NCBI GenBank assembly: GCA_032250895.1
Contig: JAVVEZ010000073.1
Location: 1-18,031, forward strand
DNA from: JAVVEZ01 sp032250895
Lineage (GTDB): Bacteria; Pseudomonadota; Gammaproteobacteria; Pseudomonadales; Pseudohongiellaceae
Length of the DNA stretch: 18,031 nucleotides
Direction: 5' to 3'
Shown here: positions 1-7,458 of the stretch, in pieces
Position numbering within the stretch: position 1 is the first letter of the stretch
Layout of the letters: each line of letters opens with the position of its first letter
Made by a program: the position numbers and the translations under genes
Notes under the pieces: generated by a model
The model's database searches: none
Seen by the model: only the letters and a program-made list of their open reading frames with translations
Told to the model about the DNA's origin: nothing

Positions 1-119
1 CTCTCTTCGGGCGTCCTGCCCTCAGAAGCCCCCGGAGCTCCCACCCCGCTGCCCGAGTCTTCGGCTTCAGGTTTATCATCCAGAAATCTCTGCTGCACTG
101 ACGTGGCCCAGCTCGCCAT
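1..119 (-). CDS. Possible 5' part of an unidentified gene, cut by the window edge
   Basis: An ATG at 119 opens a minus-strand frame that stays open to base 1, about 39 codons. The predicted peptide begins MASWATSVQQRFLDDKPEAE and continues as an acidic, Gly/Ser/Pro-rich stretch that looks disordered. The same frame is open from just after the stop of the truncated toxin at 135, so it might instead be sequence that displaced the toxin's 3' end. I do not recognise a family, and no clear ribosome binding site precedes the ATG. It may not be a gene. Confidence 0.2.
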   Translation of the reverse strand, partial: MASWATSVQQRFLDDKPEAEDSGSGVGAPGASEGRTPEE

Positions 120-134
120 TGCGCCAACGCCGAA

Positions 135-308
135 TCACCCGGGATGGGATCGAAAGCCAAGCGGAGGATTTGGCTCTCTGAGCAACTGAATGGCATCTTC
201 GAATGCCTCTATAAGGCGTACTCCCAAGCCCTCTTGTTCATTCTCGTACCAGGCAACCGCCTCTTCGAGTTCTTGGGCCGCTTCCTTGCTGACCTTAACG
301 TACACCAT
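135..308 (-). pseudogene. ParE/RelE-type toxin, truncated after 57 residues
   Basis: The ATG at 308 overlaps the antitoxin stop in an ATGA arrangement, which is typical of co-translated toxin-antitoxin pairs. The product begins MVYVKVSKEAAQELEEAVAW and continues with WYENEQEGLG and an AFEDAIQLL helix. This is the N-terminal signature of the RelE/ParE plasmid-stabilisation superfamily, whose intact members are usually about 90-100 residues: helix-helix, then a beta sheet with basic residues. Here the frame ends at a TGA after residues LGFRSHPG, so the C-terminal sheet that carries the active or gyrase-contacting residues is missing. None of the three frames downstream gives a recognisable continuation, which favours truncation by rearrangement over a simple frameshift. 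It is probably inactive. The family call is fairly sure, the loss of function is inferred. Confidence 0.7.
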
Positions 309-544
309 CAATTACCTATTCGTGCTCTCGCCCGGGCCAGCACCTCATCTACATCAAGAAGTTTGGCTGTTCCTGCCTCTATTTCATTAATTCTTCGGCA
401 TATTTCAATGTCCCATGCCTTAGCTACTTCAGCATCGGCAGGGCCATCCAGGCTGGCAACCATGTCGCTAGCTAATTTCGCCCTTTCATCTTCAGGAAGC
501 GCCATTGCAGCATTTCTCAGTGATTCAAATTCGGCTTTAGTCAT
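308..544 (-). CDS. Antitoxin, putative addiction module component family
   Basis: This 78-residue protein (MTKAEFESLRNAAMALPEDE...) matches the small putative addiction-module component family (TIGR02574/Unstab_antitox type). That family pairs with ParE/RelE-like toxins encoded immediately downstream. Its hallmarks here are an N-terminal LPEDERAKLASDMVASLD stretch and a C-terminal helix with the pattern VLARARARI. The ATG at 544 is preferred over a TTG twelve bases upstream because GGAG sits six bases before it. The stop overlaps the toxin start (ATGA). Antitoxins of this kind bind and neutralise the toxin and often autorepress the operon. With a truncated toxin partner, this gene may be an orphan kept only by chance or as an anti-addiction factor. 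Confidence 0.8.
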   Translation of the reverse strand: MTKAEFESLRNAAMALPEDERAKLASDMVASLDGPADAEVAKAWDIEICRRINEIEAGTAKLLDVDEVLARARARIGN

Positions 545-790
545 GGCAAGCTCCAATCCAATAGCAATACAAAGGATAATGCATCAAACTAAAACCCATA
601 ACAAGCGACTGTCGCCAGCAAGCTGGCTCGGACGGCTGTTTCGTAGCCGCCGCATAATGCGGCGCGATAGCACTGGATCAGTCCCAGTCCCTGAGTTCGC
701 TGCAAAGGTCGAGCTGCGCCAGGCTCTGTCGGACAAATGAGTGGCGGCAGGTCCAGCATCTTCCTGCGCCGATCATGCTCAGGCAGCACC
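545..790. other. Gene-poor stretch with hairpin cluster between antitoxin and chr remnant
   Basis: No convincing gene is seen between the antitoxin start and the possible chrB tail. Overlapping open frames on both strands (up to about 200 codons) have no recognisable motif and look like shadows. The antitoxin promoter should lie in the AT-richer part at about 545-600, but no clear -35/-10 pair stands out. The only structured part is three inverted repeats at 614-664. Confidence 0.5.
614..664. repeat. Three closely spaced inverted repeats
   Basis: Three dyads lie in 51 bases. 614-627 is GCCAGC/GCTGGC with almost no spacer. 633-649 is CGGCT, a 7-base loop, AGCCG. 648-664 is CGCCGCAT/ATGCGGCG around a single central A, sixteen of seventeen bases paired. 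They lie about 70-120 bases upstream of the antitoxin start. They could be a transcript structure, an operator cluster, or a recombination or insertion scar. The symmetry is visible directly; the function is unknown. Confidence 0.5.
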
Positions 791-874
791 GGCGACGACC
801 ACCTGCTGGCCGCTGCCACTGCGGTGTTCGATGCGCCGCTGGCGAACTTTGAACGAGCGGCGCCCACCGCATGA
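791..874 (+). pseudogene. Possible 3' remnant of a chrB-like chromate resistance gene
   Basis: A + strand frame ends at TGA 872-874, overlapping the chrA ATG at 871. Its last residues, GDDHLLAAATAVFDAPLANF and a few more, resemble the C-terminal end of ChrB-type chromate resistance proteins, where a conserved D-D-H-x-L precedes a helix with a tyrosine/phenylalanine-Asp-Ala motif. ChrB genes commonly lie directly upstream of chrA, and the ATGA junction is what an intact chrBA operon would show. Upstream of about 785 the similarity disappears and stops occur, so at most a tail of the gene remains. The call rests on a short match plus context. Confidence 0.35.
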
Positions 875-1807
875 CAACGCAAATGACACAGGAAGCAACA
901 CAGGAAACTGCGGATTTGTCGGTGCCCCCGCAGCACATCGGCTTCTGGCCGGCCTTGCGGCTCTGGTTGAAATTCGGCTTCATCGGCTTCGGTGGACCCG
1001 CTGCGCAAATTGCGCTGATGCACCGTGAACTGATCGAGCAGCGTCACTGGATCAGCGAGAAACGTTTCCTGCACGCGCTCAACTACTGCATGCTGCTGCC
1101 CGGCTTGTGCTTTCTGATCCTGATTGTGGTCACGCCTGCTGTGGGTAGGCAGCGCCGGGCTCATCCTGTGGCTGGTGCCGATGGGCCTGCTCACGGCAAC
1201 GGTAGGCTGGCATCACACGCTGACACAGATGGGCTGGTTCTTCACCAAGGCAGCCCTGCTGACGTTCGGCGGTGCCTATGCCGTGCTGCCCTACATCTAT
1301 CAGGGTGCCATCGGCCATCATGGCTGGCTCACCCCGACGCAGATGATCGATGGTCTCGCGCTGGGCGAAGGCAACCCCGGGCCACTGATCATGGTGGTGG
1401 CCTTCATCGGGTTTGTCGGCGCTTACGTGCAGGCCATATTCGGACCCGATCTGTTGTTCCTGGCTGGCGCGGTCGCGGCCATACTGGTCAGTTGGTTCAC
1501 CTTCCTGCCCTCGTTCATCTTCATTCTGGCGGGTGGCCCGCTGGTGGAATCCACGCACGGCAATCTCAGGATCACGGCGCCGTTGACGGCCATCACGGCA
1601 GCGGTGGTCGGCGTCATCCTGAACCTGGCGGTCTTCTTCACCTATCACGTGCTGTGGCCCGAGGGCTTCGAGGGCGGCTTCGAGTGGATAGCGGCCTTGC
1701 TCGCCATGGCCGCCGGCATGGCGCTGTTTCGCTTCAAGTGCAATGTGATACATGTGCTTGCCGCCGCTGCGCTGTTTGGTCTGGTGTTGACAACGACAGT
1801 CCCGTAA
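871..1807 (+). pseudogene. chrA: chrA chromate transporter with internal deletion and frame change
   Basis: ChrA (CHR family) is an inner-membrane chromate efflux protein made of two homologous halves, usually about 400-450 residues. The N-terminal part here (from the ATG at 871) carries the family signature FGFIGFGGPAAQIALM followed by RHWISEKRFLHALNYCMLLPG, which normally continues into PEAQQ. After LLPG, at about 1102, the family pattern stops. A different frame from about 1127 to the stop at 1807 carries an apparently complete second half. It includes FFTKAALLTFGGAYAVLPY, a LALGEGNPGPLIMVVAFIGF stretch and several membrane segments. The end of the first half, roughly 100-130 residues, is missing and the two remaining parts are out of frame. 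The protein is therefore almost certainly non-functional, although the C-terminal half alone remains open for about 227 codons from a TTG at 1124. Confidence 0.8.
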
Positions 1808-1808
1808 A

Positions 1809-1945
1809 CAGTCCAAGGAGGGGGTACTGGAACAGGATGCGGAGAACAGCACCCTGAGCCTGGATCATCTGGAACAGAACCCCATGCAACAGGTGCATGG
1901 CCACAGCATCACTTACCGCATTGCGGTGGGGCCGCAGCAGGGCTT
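1809..1945 (+). pseudogene. IS91-family transposase fragment
   Basis: A + strand frame in this interval encodes the segments LEQDAENSTLSLDHLEQNP, QQVHGHSITYRIAVGPQQG and little else. This is an internal segment of the transposases of IS91-type elements (Y2 rolling-circle transposases), where the SITYRIAVGPQQGRKVF block is strongly conserved. Here the match breaks off directly after PQQG, and the following residues are unrelated. The upstream catalytic HUH and tyrosine motifs are absent. The fragment begins within a few bases of the chrA stop, so the chr locus and the insertion sequence were probably joined by a rearrangement. Confidence 0.65.
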
Positions 1946-1975
1946 TTCAGGTCTTCTCTTGGGTCTTGCTTCCTC

Positions 1976-2020
1976 CTTCCGCCCACCGGTCGGAGATTGG
2001 CCGGTGGCGCGGAAGTTTTT
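1976..2020 (+). terminator. Strong rho-independent terminator
   Basis: A long stem is formed by CTTCCGC+CCACCGG (1976-1989) and CCGGTGG+C+GCGGAAG (2001-2015), that is 14 base pairs with one bulged C and an 11-base loop, followed by TTTTT at 2016-2020. The T run follows the stem on the + strand, so it should stop transcription coming from the chr/IS side. It sits 16 bases from the stop of the minus-strand CHAT gene. It could also protect that gene's 3' end, but the minus orientation lacks a T run. Confidence 0.75.
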
Positions 2021-2035
2021 AAAACTGAAGAGCCT

Positions 2036-5000
2036 TCAGTCGGCGAGGGCTATCGTGCCGTCCGGGCTGGCGCTGGTCAGGATGTAGCCGGCCCAGTAAT
2101 AGGGATTGCGGTAAGCCGGATTGCGGCTGAGCGCCTGCTGGGCCTGTTGCAGTGCCAGCGTCACATCCTTTTCCGTTTGCAGCCGTTCATAAAACACCGC
2201 CATGAATTCCGCCGAAGCGCGGTCGGATACCGGCCAGAGCGTCGCGATCACGTGTTTTACGCCCTGGGCGAGAAAACCCCGGCTGAGGCTGTTCAGCCCC
2301 ACGCCCGCCTGCTCCATTCCCATGGCGGTATCGCAACCGCTGATCACGACCAACTCGTTGTTGAAGGCATAGCCGAACAGTTCGGCGGGCGTGATGAAGC
2401 CCGGATCGCGATGGCCTGCCTCATCGACAGTGGACAGTGCCAGGCCGATGTTGTCCTCGCTGGTGGATTTGAAGTAGCCGTGCGTGGCGATGTGCAGGAC
2501 GCGGGCGTTGCGTGCCGCTGCGCCGGTCAGATTGGCGCGAGTGGCCCTGGTACCCGTGAACACCAGGGTATTTCCTCTGGTGCGTTCCTGAATGCTCCTG
2601 GCTTCCACGGCGGTGTACGGTAATTGCCGGAGATTGGCCGACCAGCCGCGCAGCGCATCATTGCCGGGCAGGGCGGGGTCCAGCGCGGCCAATTGCAGGT
2701 CCTTGTAGACGGGGTCGGCGATGATGGCGATCTCGGTTTCATACTCGGCTTCCCTGTGTGGCTTGTCCATGAAATAGGTGCTGGGTGAAGGAATGGTGGT
2801 CAAGGCGTAGTCATCGATCAGTGGCCGGTAGCCGCCGGCCGCATCGCGCGGTGAGAGGGCGGAAAAGGGAAAACCGAACAGCGGTCCGTCCCTGGCGATC
2901 AGGAGTTCCCGCGCCCGCGGGTAGCGTGACAGGTCGGGCAGCAATGCTTCAGACAGTTCCTGAAGCTGTAGTGCCGAGAAGGATCGCGTGGTGTGAAGGA
3001 AGTCCCCCGCATCCAGTACGGCCGCCAGGTTGAGCGGCAGTGTCACCCGGCGCAATTCGGCGCCGTCAGGCGTGAGCGTCATCAGATAGAGATCGTCCGC
3101 CGTTTCGAGATAATACAGGAGCAATTGGTCGTCCCGCAGACGTTCACGAACGGTATCGAGGCTGGCCGGTGCCGGAATGGGCAGGGTATCCACGTTGTTG
3201 AGCCGGGCCAGGGCGATGAGGTCGTGCTGATGGTAATAATCGAGATCGCCGATCTCCGGAATGGCCGAGCCCTTCTCCGTATCGGCCAGCAGGTTTGCCA
3301 TGTCACTGTACAAGGCCAGTAATTTCCGTTCTTCCTGGGATGCCGTGTCATTCGGGAATCCCGAGGCCAGGCGTTGCCGCAGGCTGATGTCGCGCGAGCG
3401 CTCACTGGTTTCGAAGGCGCGGGCAAGAAAGTTCACGTCCCCGGACTGGAAATACCGGTCGAGGTAGATGCCGGCCAGGGTGCTGAAGGCTGCATGGGTC
3501 TGGTTGCTCCAGACCGGCCCGAGACGTTCGGCTTCGAGTTCGGTGTGCATACGCTCGATTCTGGCCAACACCGCATCGCCGTATCTGATGGCGCGGTCTG
3601 TATTGCCCCTGGCCCGCTGTATTTGCATGGCGACCGTGAGGGCATGCACCGCGTTGTTGAAGTAGCGCGCGTCATTTTCCGCCTCCAGGGCCATGCCGAT
3701 GGCGCTTTCGGCTTCGTCGAGCCTGCCGGCATCCAACAGCACCTTTGCCAGTTGCGTCCATGTCCGTTGGGCCAGCGCAAAATCATTGACGCCGGGCAAC
3801 AGCGCCAAGGCGTCTCGAACGCTGCTTTCAGCGGAGTCAGGGCGACCGTCCTCCAACGCGGCGATACTCAGTTGCAGCAAGGCTTCCAGCAGGGAGAAGT
3901 CATCCGCTTCCTGGCGTGCCAAGGTGTAACAGGTCTGGTGTTCCCCGCGGGCCCGTTCGGGATCGTCCAGCAATCTGAACAATGTACCGAGCCGGCAATG
4001 GTAGTAAGCCTTGTTGGGCGTATTGGTTTCAGCCCGCAGGCGCATGCTCTGCATCAGGTAGGTCGCCGCCTTGTTGTAGTCGCCAAGCACCTGTGAGTAG
4101 ATACTGAGGTTGGAGTACAGGAAGTAGCGCCACTCGGGGTTGGCGGTTTCCTCGAAGAGTTCCAGCACCTTGCGAAAATGCACGAGGGACTTGCGGCGGT
4201 CGCCGATGCGCGCATAAAGAACCGCAAGGTTGTTTTCCGCAAGCTGGTAGTCATCCATGTTCCGTGCGGCTTCGGAGAAGTAGACGGCCTTCAGGTGTTG
4301 GTCGACGGCATGTTCGAGAGCGAGGGCTTTTTCGCCCTGGCCCAGGTCCTCCCGTTCGCTCTCCCTGATGGAAACATAGCCAATGTTGCTGAATATCTTG
4401 CCGAGCAGGTCAAAGTCGGGCGCGGCGTGTTCCAGCGCTTCCTGCAAACGTCTGCTTGCCAGGTCCAGTTGCATGGCGCTGGCATAGGCTTCCCCCAGGT
4501 AGGCGGCGATTTCCGCCCGGTCGTATTTCACCCCGCCGGCTTGCAGCGCAAGGATGCGGTCCGCAAGCGCCAGCGCGTCTTCAAGAAAGTCGATGCCGGC
4601 TGGCAAATCCCGCTGGCGCAAATGGATTTTGCCGATTTGCCAGGGAACCTTGTAATAGAACGGGTGTTGCGAAAAAGGCTCCTCTTCCAGCACAGCCAGT
4701 TGTGCCAGAGCGGTGTCGAAACGCAGCAGGCTGATGTTGGCCAGCGCGGCGTGCAACTGGAGCTGAAAGGCCATGTCGGGATCGTCGAGTTCCTCACCGA
4801 CGCGGGCCGAACTCAGCAGTTCCCATTCGGCCGCGGCTTGTTCGAGGCCGGCGGCACCGCCACCGATCCAGGTGGAGCCGGCCTCGTTGAAGCGCCTCAG
4901 CAGGGCAAGCAGGCCGGCATCCGGGTTGCTCAGAGTCAATTCGTTCACCCGGTAGGTACCCTCGGCGCTCTGATCGAACAGCGAGTAAAAGCACAACTCC

Positions 5001-5293
5001 ACGGTTGCGGATTCGCCGGCGGTTTCCAGAAACACATAATCCGTGCCGTTTCTGCCGCCAGGGCCGTTCAGCCAGAAGGGGGTGGCGCCGTTCACCAGGA
5101 TCTTGAGGTCGCGGCTCTGCTGTTTCAGCAGGACCAGCTTGGGTTGCGCGGTGGTCAGCTCCACCGCATGGCTGCCGGCGAACTGCCCGGAAAATTCTTC
5201 CGGGAGGCAGGCGGCGGCGGGGGCGGCAGGCAAGAGCATGGCAAGCGAAAATGCCATGCCGGGGAAGCAACGTTTTTTGTCGGCGATGGACAT
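2036..5293 (-). CDS. Exported TPR-CHAT putative cysteine protease
   Basis: This is a 1085-residue protein. The ATG at 5293 is chosen because it overlaps the preceding stop as TGATG. It starts with a signal peptide (MSIADKKRCF then a hydrophobic stretch and APAAAC at 25-29), so it is exported or, with a poor lipobox, possibly lipidated. Residues about 150-600 are helical tetratricopeptide-type repeats with the recurrent A/Y/A spacing. The C-terminal 300 residues form a CHAT domain, the caspase-like fold also found in separases. The His-Cys dyad is visible as His938 in HIATHGYF and Cys987 in VISGCDTAMG, followed by LSRGFLAQGVKHVIATLWPV. CHAT proteins cleave partner proteins in several defence and signalling systems, but most are cytoplasmic. 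The signal peptide here is notable and argues for a cell-envelope substrate. It is last in an operon with the 173-residue protein and the CxxCH lipoprotein. The domain call is sure; substrate and role are unknown. Confidence 0.9.
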   Translation of the reverse strand: MSIADKKRCFPGMAFSLAMLLPAAPAAACLPEEFSGQFAGSHAVELTTAQPKLVLLKQQSRDLKILVNGATPFWLNGPGGRNGTDYVFLETAGESATVELCFYSLFDQSAEGTYRVNELTLSNPDAGLLALLRRFNEAGSTWIGGGAAGLEQAAAEWELLSSARVGEELDDPDMAFQLQLHAALANISLLRFDTALAQLAVLEEEPFSQHPFYYKVPWQIGKIHLRQRDLPAGIDFLEDALALADRILALQAGGVKYDRAEIAAYLGEAYASAMQLDLASRRLQEALEHAAPDFDLLGKIFSNIGYVSIRESEREDLGQGEKALALEHAVDQHLKAVYFSEAARNMDDYQLAENNLAVLYARIGDRRKSLVHFRKVLELFEETANPEWRYFLYSNLSIYSQVLGDYNKAATYLMQSMRLRAETNTPNKAYYHCRLGTLFRLLDDPERARGEHQTCYTLARQEADDFSLLEALLQLSIAALEDGRPDSAESSVRDALALLPGVNDFALAQRTWTQLAKVLLDAGRLDEAESAIGMALEAENDARYFNNAVHALTVAMQIQRARGNTDRAIRYGDAVLARIERMHTELEAERLGPVWSNQTHAAFSTLAGIYLDRYFQSGDVNFLARAFETSERSRDISLRQRLASGFPNDTASQEERKLLALYSDMANLLADTEKGSAIPEIGDLDYYHQHDLIALARLNNVDTLPIPAPASLDTVRERLRDDQLLLYYLETADDLYLMTLTPDGAELRRVTLPLNLAAVLDAGDFLHTTRSFSALQLQELSEALLPDLSRYPRARELLIARDGPLFGFPFSALSPRDAAGGYRPLIDDYALTTIPSPSTYFMDKPHREAEYETEIAIIADPVYKDLQLAALDPALPGNDALRGWSANLRQLPYTAVEARSIQERTRGNTLVFTGTRATRANLTGAAARNARVLHIATHGYFKSTSEDNIGLALSTVDEAGHRDPGFITPAELFGYAFNNELVVISGCDTAMGMEQAGVGLNSLSRGFLAQGVKHVIATLWPVSDRASAEFMAVFYERLQTEKDVTLALQQAQQALSRNPAYRNPYYWAGYILTSASPDGTIALAD

Positions 5294-5814
5294 CAGCAAC
5301 AACCGTAGGTTCCTATGTAAGAGTCGCTCCAGTATGCGCGCTGCACCATGCCGACGGTATTGCCGTCGGAATACAGTTCCAGGATGAAGGTAACCGACAT
5401 CGGTTCACCCTTGGCTGCGTCTTTCAGGTCGGTGACAATGGGCAAGCTGACCAGATAATTGTCCCCTTGCTCATAGAAAGGCGTTGCGGCGAAGGTATCG
5501 AAGAATTTTTTACTGATTCGAGGCAAGGGCGCGGCGTCCGGAGGTACCTTTATTTGCGAGTAATCCACGTTGAACTTCACGAAGCGGTGATCGCGGTGGG
5601 CGGTCCGCATGGAGCGTGTCATCCAGTTTCCCGCGTCATCCCTGTTCCAGTAGTTCACCGTTTCACTGGTGAAAGGAGTAAAGTCCGCTCGCGCCTTGAA
5701 CGTCATGCCCCAGCGCGGCATATAGGGTGTGCGGTCGATCTTGCCATGGTGGATGAGCGCCTGGTAGCTGGTCCAGTAAGGGTCCTTGGCGACTATAAGG
5801 TCTAGAATTTTCAT
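5293..5814 (-). CDS. Conserved-looking protein of unknown function, 173 residues
   Basis: I do not recognise the family. The ATG at 5814 has AAGGAG six bases upstream. The protein has no signal peptide or membrane segment, is rich in aromatic residues (PYWTSYQAL, YMPRWGMTF, VNYWNRDD) and ends in IGTYGCC with two terminal cysteines. A predicted beta-rich C-terminal half contains MSVTFILELYSDGNTVGMVQ. The gene lies 24 bases after the CxxCH lipoprotein gene and its stop overlaps the CHAT gene start (TGATG), so translation of the two is probably coupled. That close linkage makes it a candidate substrate, inhibitor or activator of the CHAT protein, but its apparent cytoplasmic location conflicts with the exported protease unless it leaves the cell by another route. 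Confidence 0.8.
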   Translation of the reverse strand: MKILDLIVAKDPYWTSYQALIHHGKIDRTPYMPRWGMTFKARADFTPFTSETVNYWNRDDAGNWMTRSMRTAHRDHRFVKFNVDYSQIKVPPDAAPLPRISKKFFDTFAATPFYEQGDNYLVSLPIVTDLKDAAKGEPMSVTFILELYSDGNTVGMVQRAYWSDSYIGTYGCC

Positions 5815-5838
5815 GTTGGCTCCTTGTTTGAGGATGAA

Positions 5839-7167
5839 TCAGTGAACGCGATATTGCAGGGCCGGCAGGAGACGGGTGCCGGGGGGTACGTTGATTTTTT
5901 CGGAATTACCGATGGCATGTCTCTCCAGGAAATTGACGCGGTGCTGTTTTTCGTTCCAATGGGTGGCGGTACATACGGGGGCTTGCCCGCTGTCGGGGCA
6001 GCCCGGCAGCGGTCCGGGCGCCCTCGACGGCCCGAGCAGGAATGGGGAGAGTACGGCCGGATAACCGAAAAAATCACGCCGCACATGCTGGTTTTTCGTG
6101 CCATTGAACTTATGACACCCATCGCAGGTATTGAAAGCAACGATATTCAGGGCCCTGGTGGAGCCCGCATCGGTTCCCTGCGCAGGCCACCTCGAACTGC
6201 CGTTTTCCCGAAATTCCGCGACCAGTCCGGGCAACTGCCGTCCCAGCCGGTTTTCCGCGAAAATGAAGGTTCCAGCAATGATATCCGACTGGATTCCGGG
6301 CGTATCGCTGATGAATTTCACCAGTTCATCCCGGCCCTCATCCGTTTCCCTGAATTTTTTCTTGGGCGTTTGCGCCAACTGCTTCATCTCGAGGCCCGTT
6401 TGCGCATCGTAGGGGAACTCCCGCATCTGCCAGAAGTTGGTGCCAATGGCGTCATTGGTCCGGATTCTCCTCAGGTTCTCCGGCCTGGCGAATTCGTCGG
6501 TGATGGCCTTGAGTGCATCCAGGTAGCGGGAACCGGTGAAGGGGTAGGTAGCCAGATTCTTCCAGCGTCTTGCCCAGCTTCGTAAGGCACAGGTGCGGGC
6601 GCAGTCCGCCGCTTCCGGAAGCCCGAATTCCAGAATGAGGGTGAAGTCCAGGATGTCGTCATTGGCCTTGCGCAGTTCATATATGAGACGGCCCTCGCCC
6701 TGCGCCATGACTTCATCGCTTGGATCATTGTTGATGAAGCGTGTCAAATCTATGCGGTTGACGATGGCGATAAGATCCATCCGCCCGCCTCTCCAGGCCT
6801 CCAGCAAGACGGCGGCCGTACCGGCATCGGCCATGACCTCGTCATCCCCGCCGTTGTGCATTTGCGGGTATCTCCAGTAGTCCGCCCATTCCTCCATGAA
6901 GGCAGCGGCCGTCTTGCCGTTGGCCCTGGCAAGATTCGTGATCACGGTGTCGAAATGCCAGGCCCCTCCGGGTTTGGCATGGGCAGGGGTTTGAGTGACC
7001 TCGGGAGCTATGATCACCAGGTTCCTGAAGTAGGGATCGGAGGCCTTTTCTTGCTCGGTGATCCTGGACTCTGGGGTGTTCACTGATGGCGCCGGGATTT
7101 GTCCACAGGCGGAGACGAGGAGGCAAAACCCCAGCAGGCCCATGGTGTGTTTTGTTATATTGAGCAT
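5839..7167 (-). CDS. Lipoprotein of unknown function with a CxxCH motif
   Basis: The product has 442 residues from the ATG at 7167, which has AAGGA seven bases upstream; an upstream TTG at 7203 would put the signal peptide too far inside. MLNITKHTMGLLGFCLLVSAC is a lipoprotein signal with Cys21 as the lipidated residue; the next residue is Gly, consistent with outer-membrane sorting. The middle contains LIAIVNRIDLTRF and a GEGRLIYELR segment, a pattern I associate with uncharacterised secreted proteins. Residues 348-352 are CDGCH, the c-type haem attachment motif, in the context NTCDGCHKFNG, and further Cys residues follow at the C-terminus. Haem binding would need an axial ligand and is only suggested; a Zn or disulphide role is also possible. 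It is first in the three-gene operon with the 173-residue protein and the TPR-CHAT protein. Confidence 0.8.
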   Translation of the reverse strand: MLNITKHTMGLLGFCLLVSACGQIPAPSVNTPESRITEQEKASDPYFRNLVIIAPEVTQTPAHAKPGGAWHFDTVITNLARANGKTAAAFMEEWADYWRYPQMHNGGDDEVMADAGTAAVLLEAWRGGRMDLIAIVNRIDLTRFINNDPSDEVMAQGEGRLIYELRKANDDILDFTLILEFGLPEAADCARTCALRSWARRWKNLATYPFTGSRYLDALKAITDEFARPENLRRIRTNDAIGTNFWQMREFPYDAQTGLEMKQLAQTPKKKFRETDEGRDELVKFISDTPGIQSDIIAGTFIFAENRLGRQLPGLVAEFRENGSSRWPAQGTDAGSTRALNIVAFNTCDGCHKFNGTKNQHVRRDFFGYPAVLSPFLLGPSRAPGPLPGCPDSGQAPVCTATHWNEKQHRVNFLERHAIGNSEKINVPPGTRLLPALQYRVH

Positions 7168-7458
7168 GGGTAAATCCTTGCTTCGAAGTGGATCGAGTTG
7201 CAAGAATACCTGTCGCCAACCCCCGGGTTGTCTCAGCTCGCCCGCAGGGCCGAGCCCGAGAGAACCAAGCTGGAAGGTTTACAGTGCATGGAAGAATAAC
7301 CGCTTGATCGTATACCGTCCAGTCCAATTTACCACTTTGCCCGCCGACAGCTCATGCTTGCGCCCTGCCTCGTCAATGCGGCTGAAAACATGTCCAGTCT
7401 CCCTGAGACAATCCAGGTCCCCATGGCAGTGTAAAGAGTAATTGAACGAGGATTTCTT
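7168..7458. promoter_or_regulatory. Divergent intergenic region, 291 bases
   Basis: This interval separates the minus-strand lipoprotein-CHAT operon from the plus-strand pair of secreted proteins. It should carry both promoters. I find no unambiguous -35/-10 pair. TAAAGAGTAAT just upstream of 7459 is AT-rich enough for a -10 element of the + operon. No convincing gene is present; the short open frame on the minus strand is an extension of a shadow of the neighbouring gene. Confidence 0.45.

Noticed and set aside
560..664. Integron attC-like recombination site upstream of the toxin-antitoxin pair (GTTATGG next to paired stems)
   Set aside because: The core only partly fits GTTRRRY and no matching RYYYAAC partner arm was found within the usual distance.
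144..740. 198-codon open frame on the + strand
   Set aside because: It runs antisense to the antitoxin and through the hairpin cluster, has no family motif and no good ribosome binding site.
589..1194. 201-codon open frame on the minus strand
   Set aside because: Antisense to the chr remnant, with Arg/Cys/His-rich composition typical of a shadow frame in GC-rich DNA.
4178..5308. 376-codon open frame on the + strand
   Set aside because: It is the antisense shadow of the TPR region of the CHAT gene; low complexity, no recognisable domain.
5824..6585. 253-codon open frame on the + strand
   Set aside because: Antisense to the CxxCH lipoprotein gene, which has a signal peptide, ribosome binding site and motif support.
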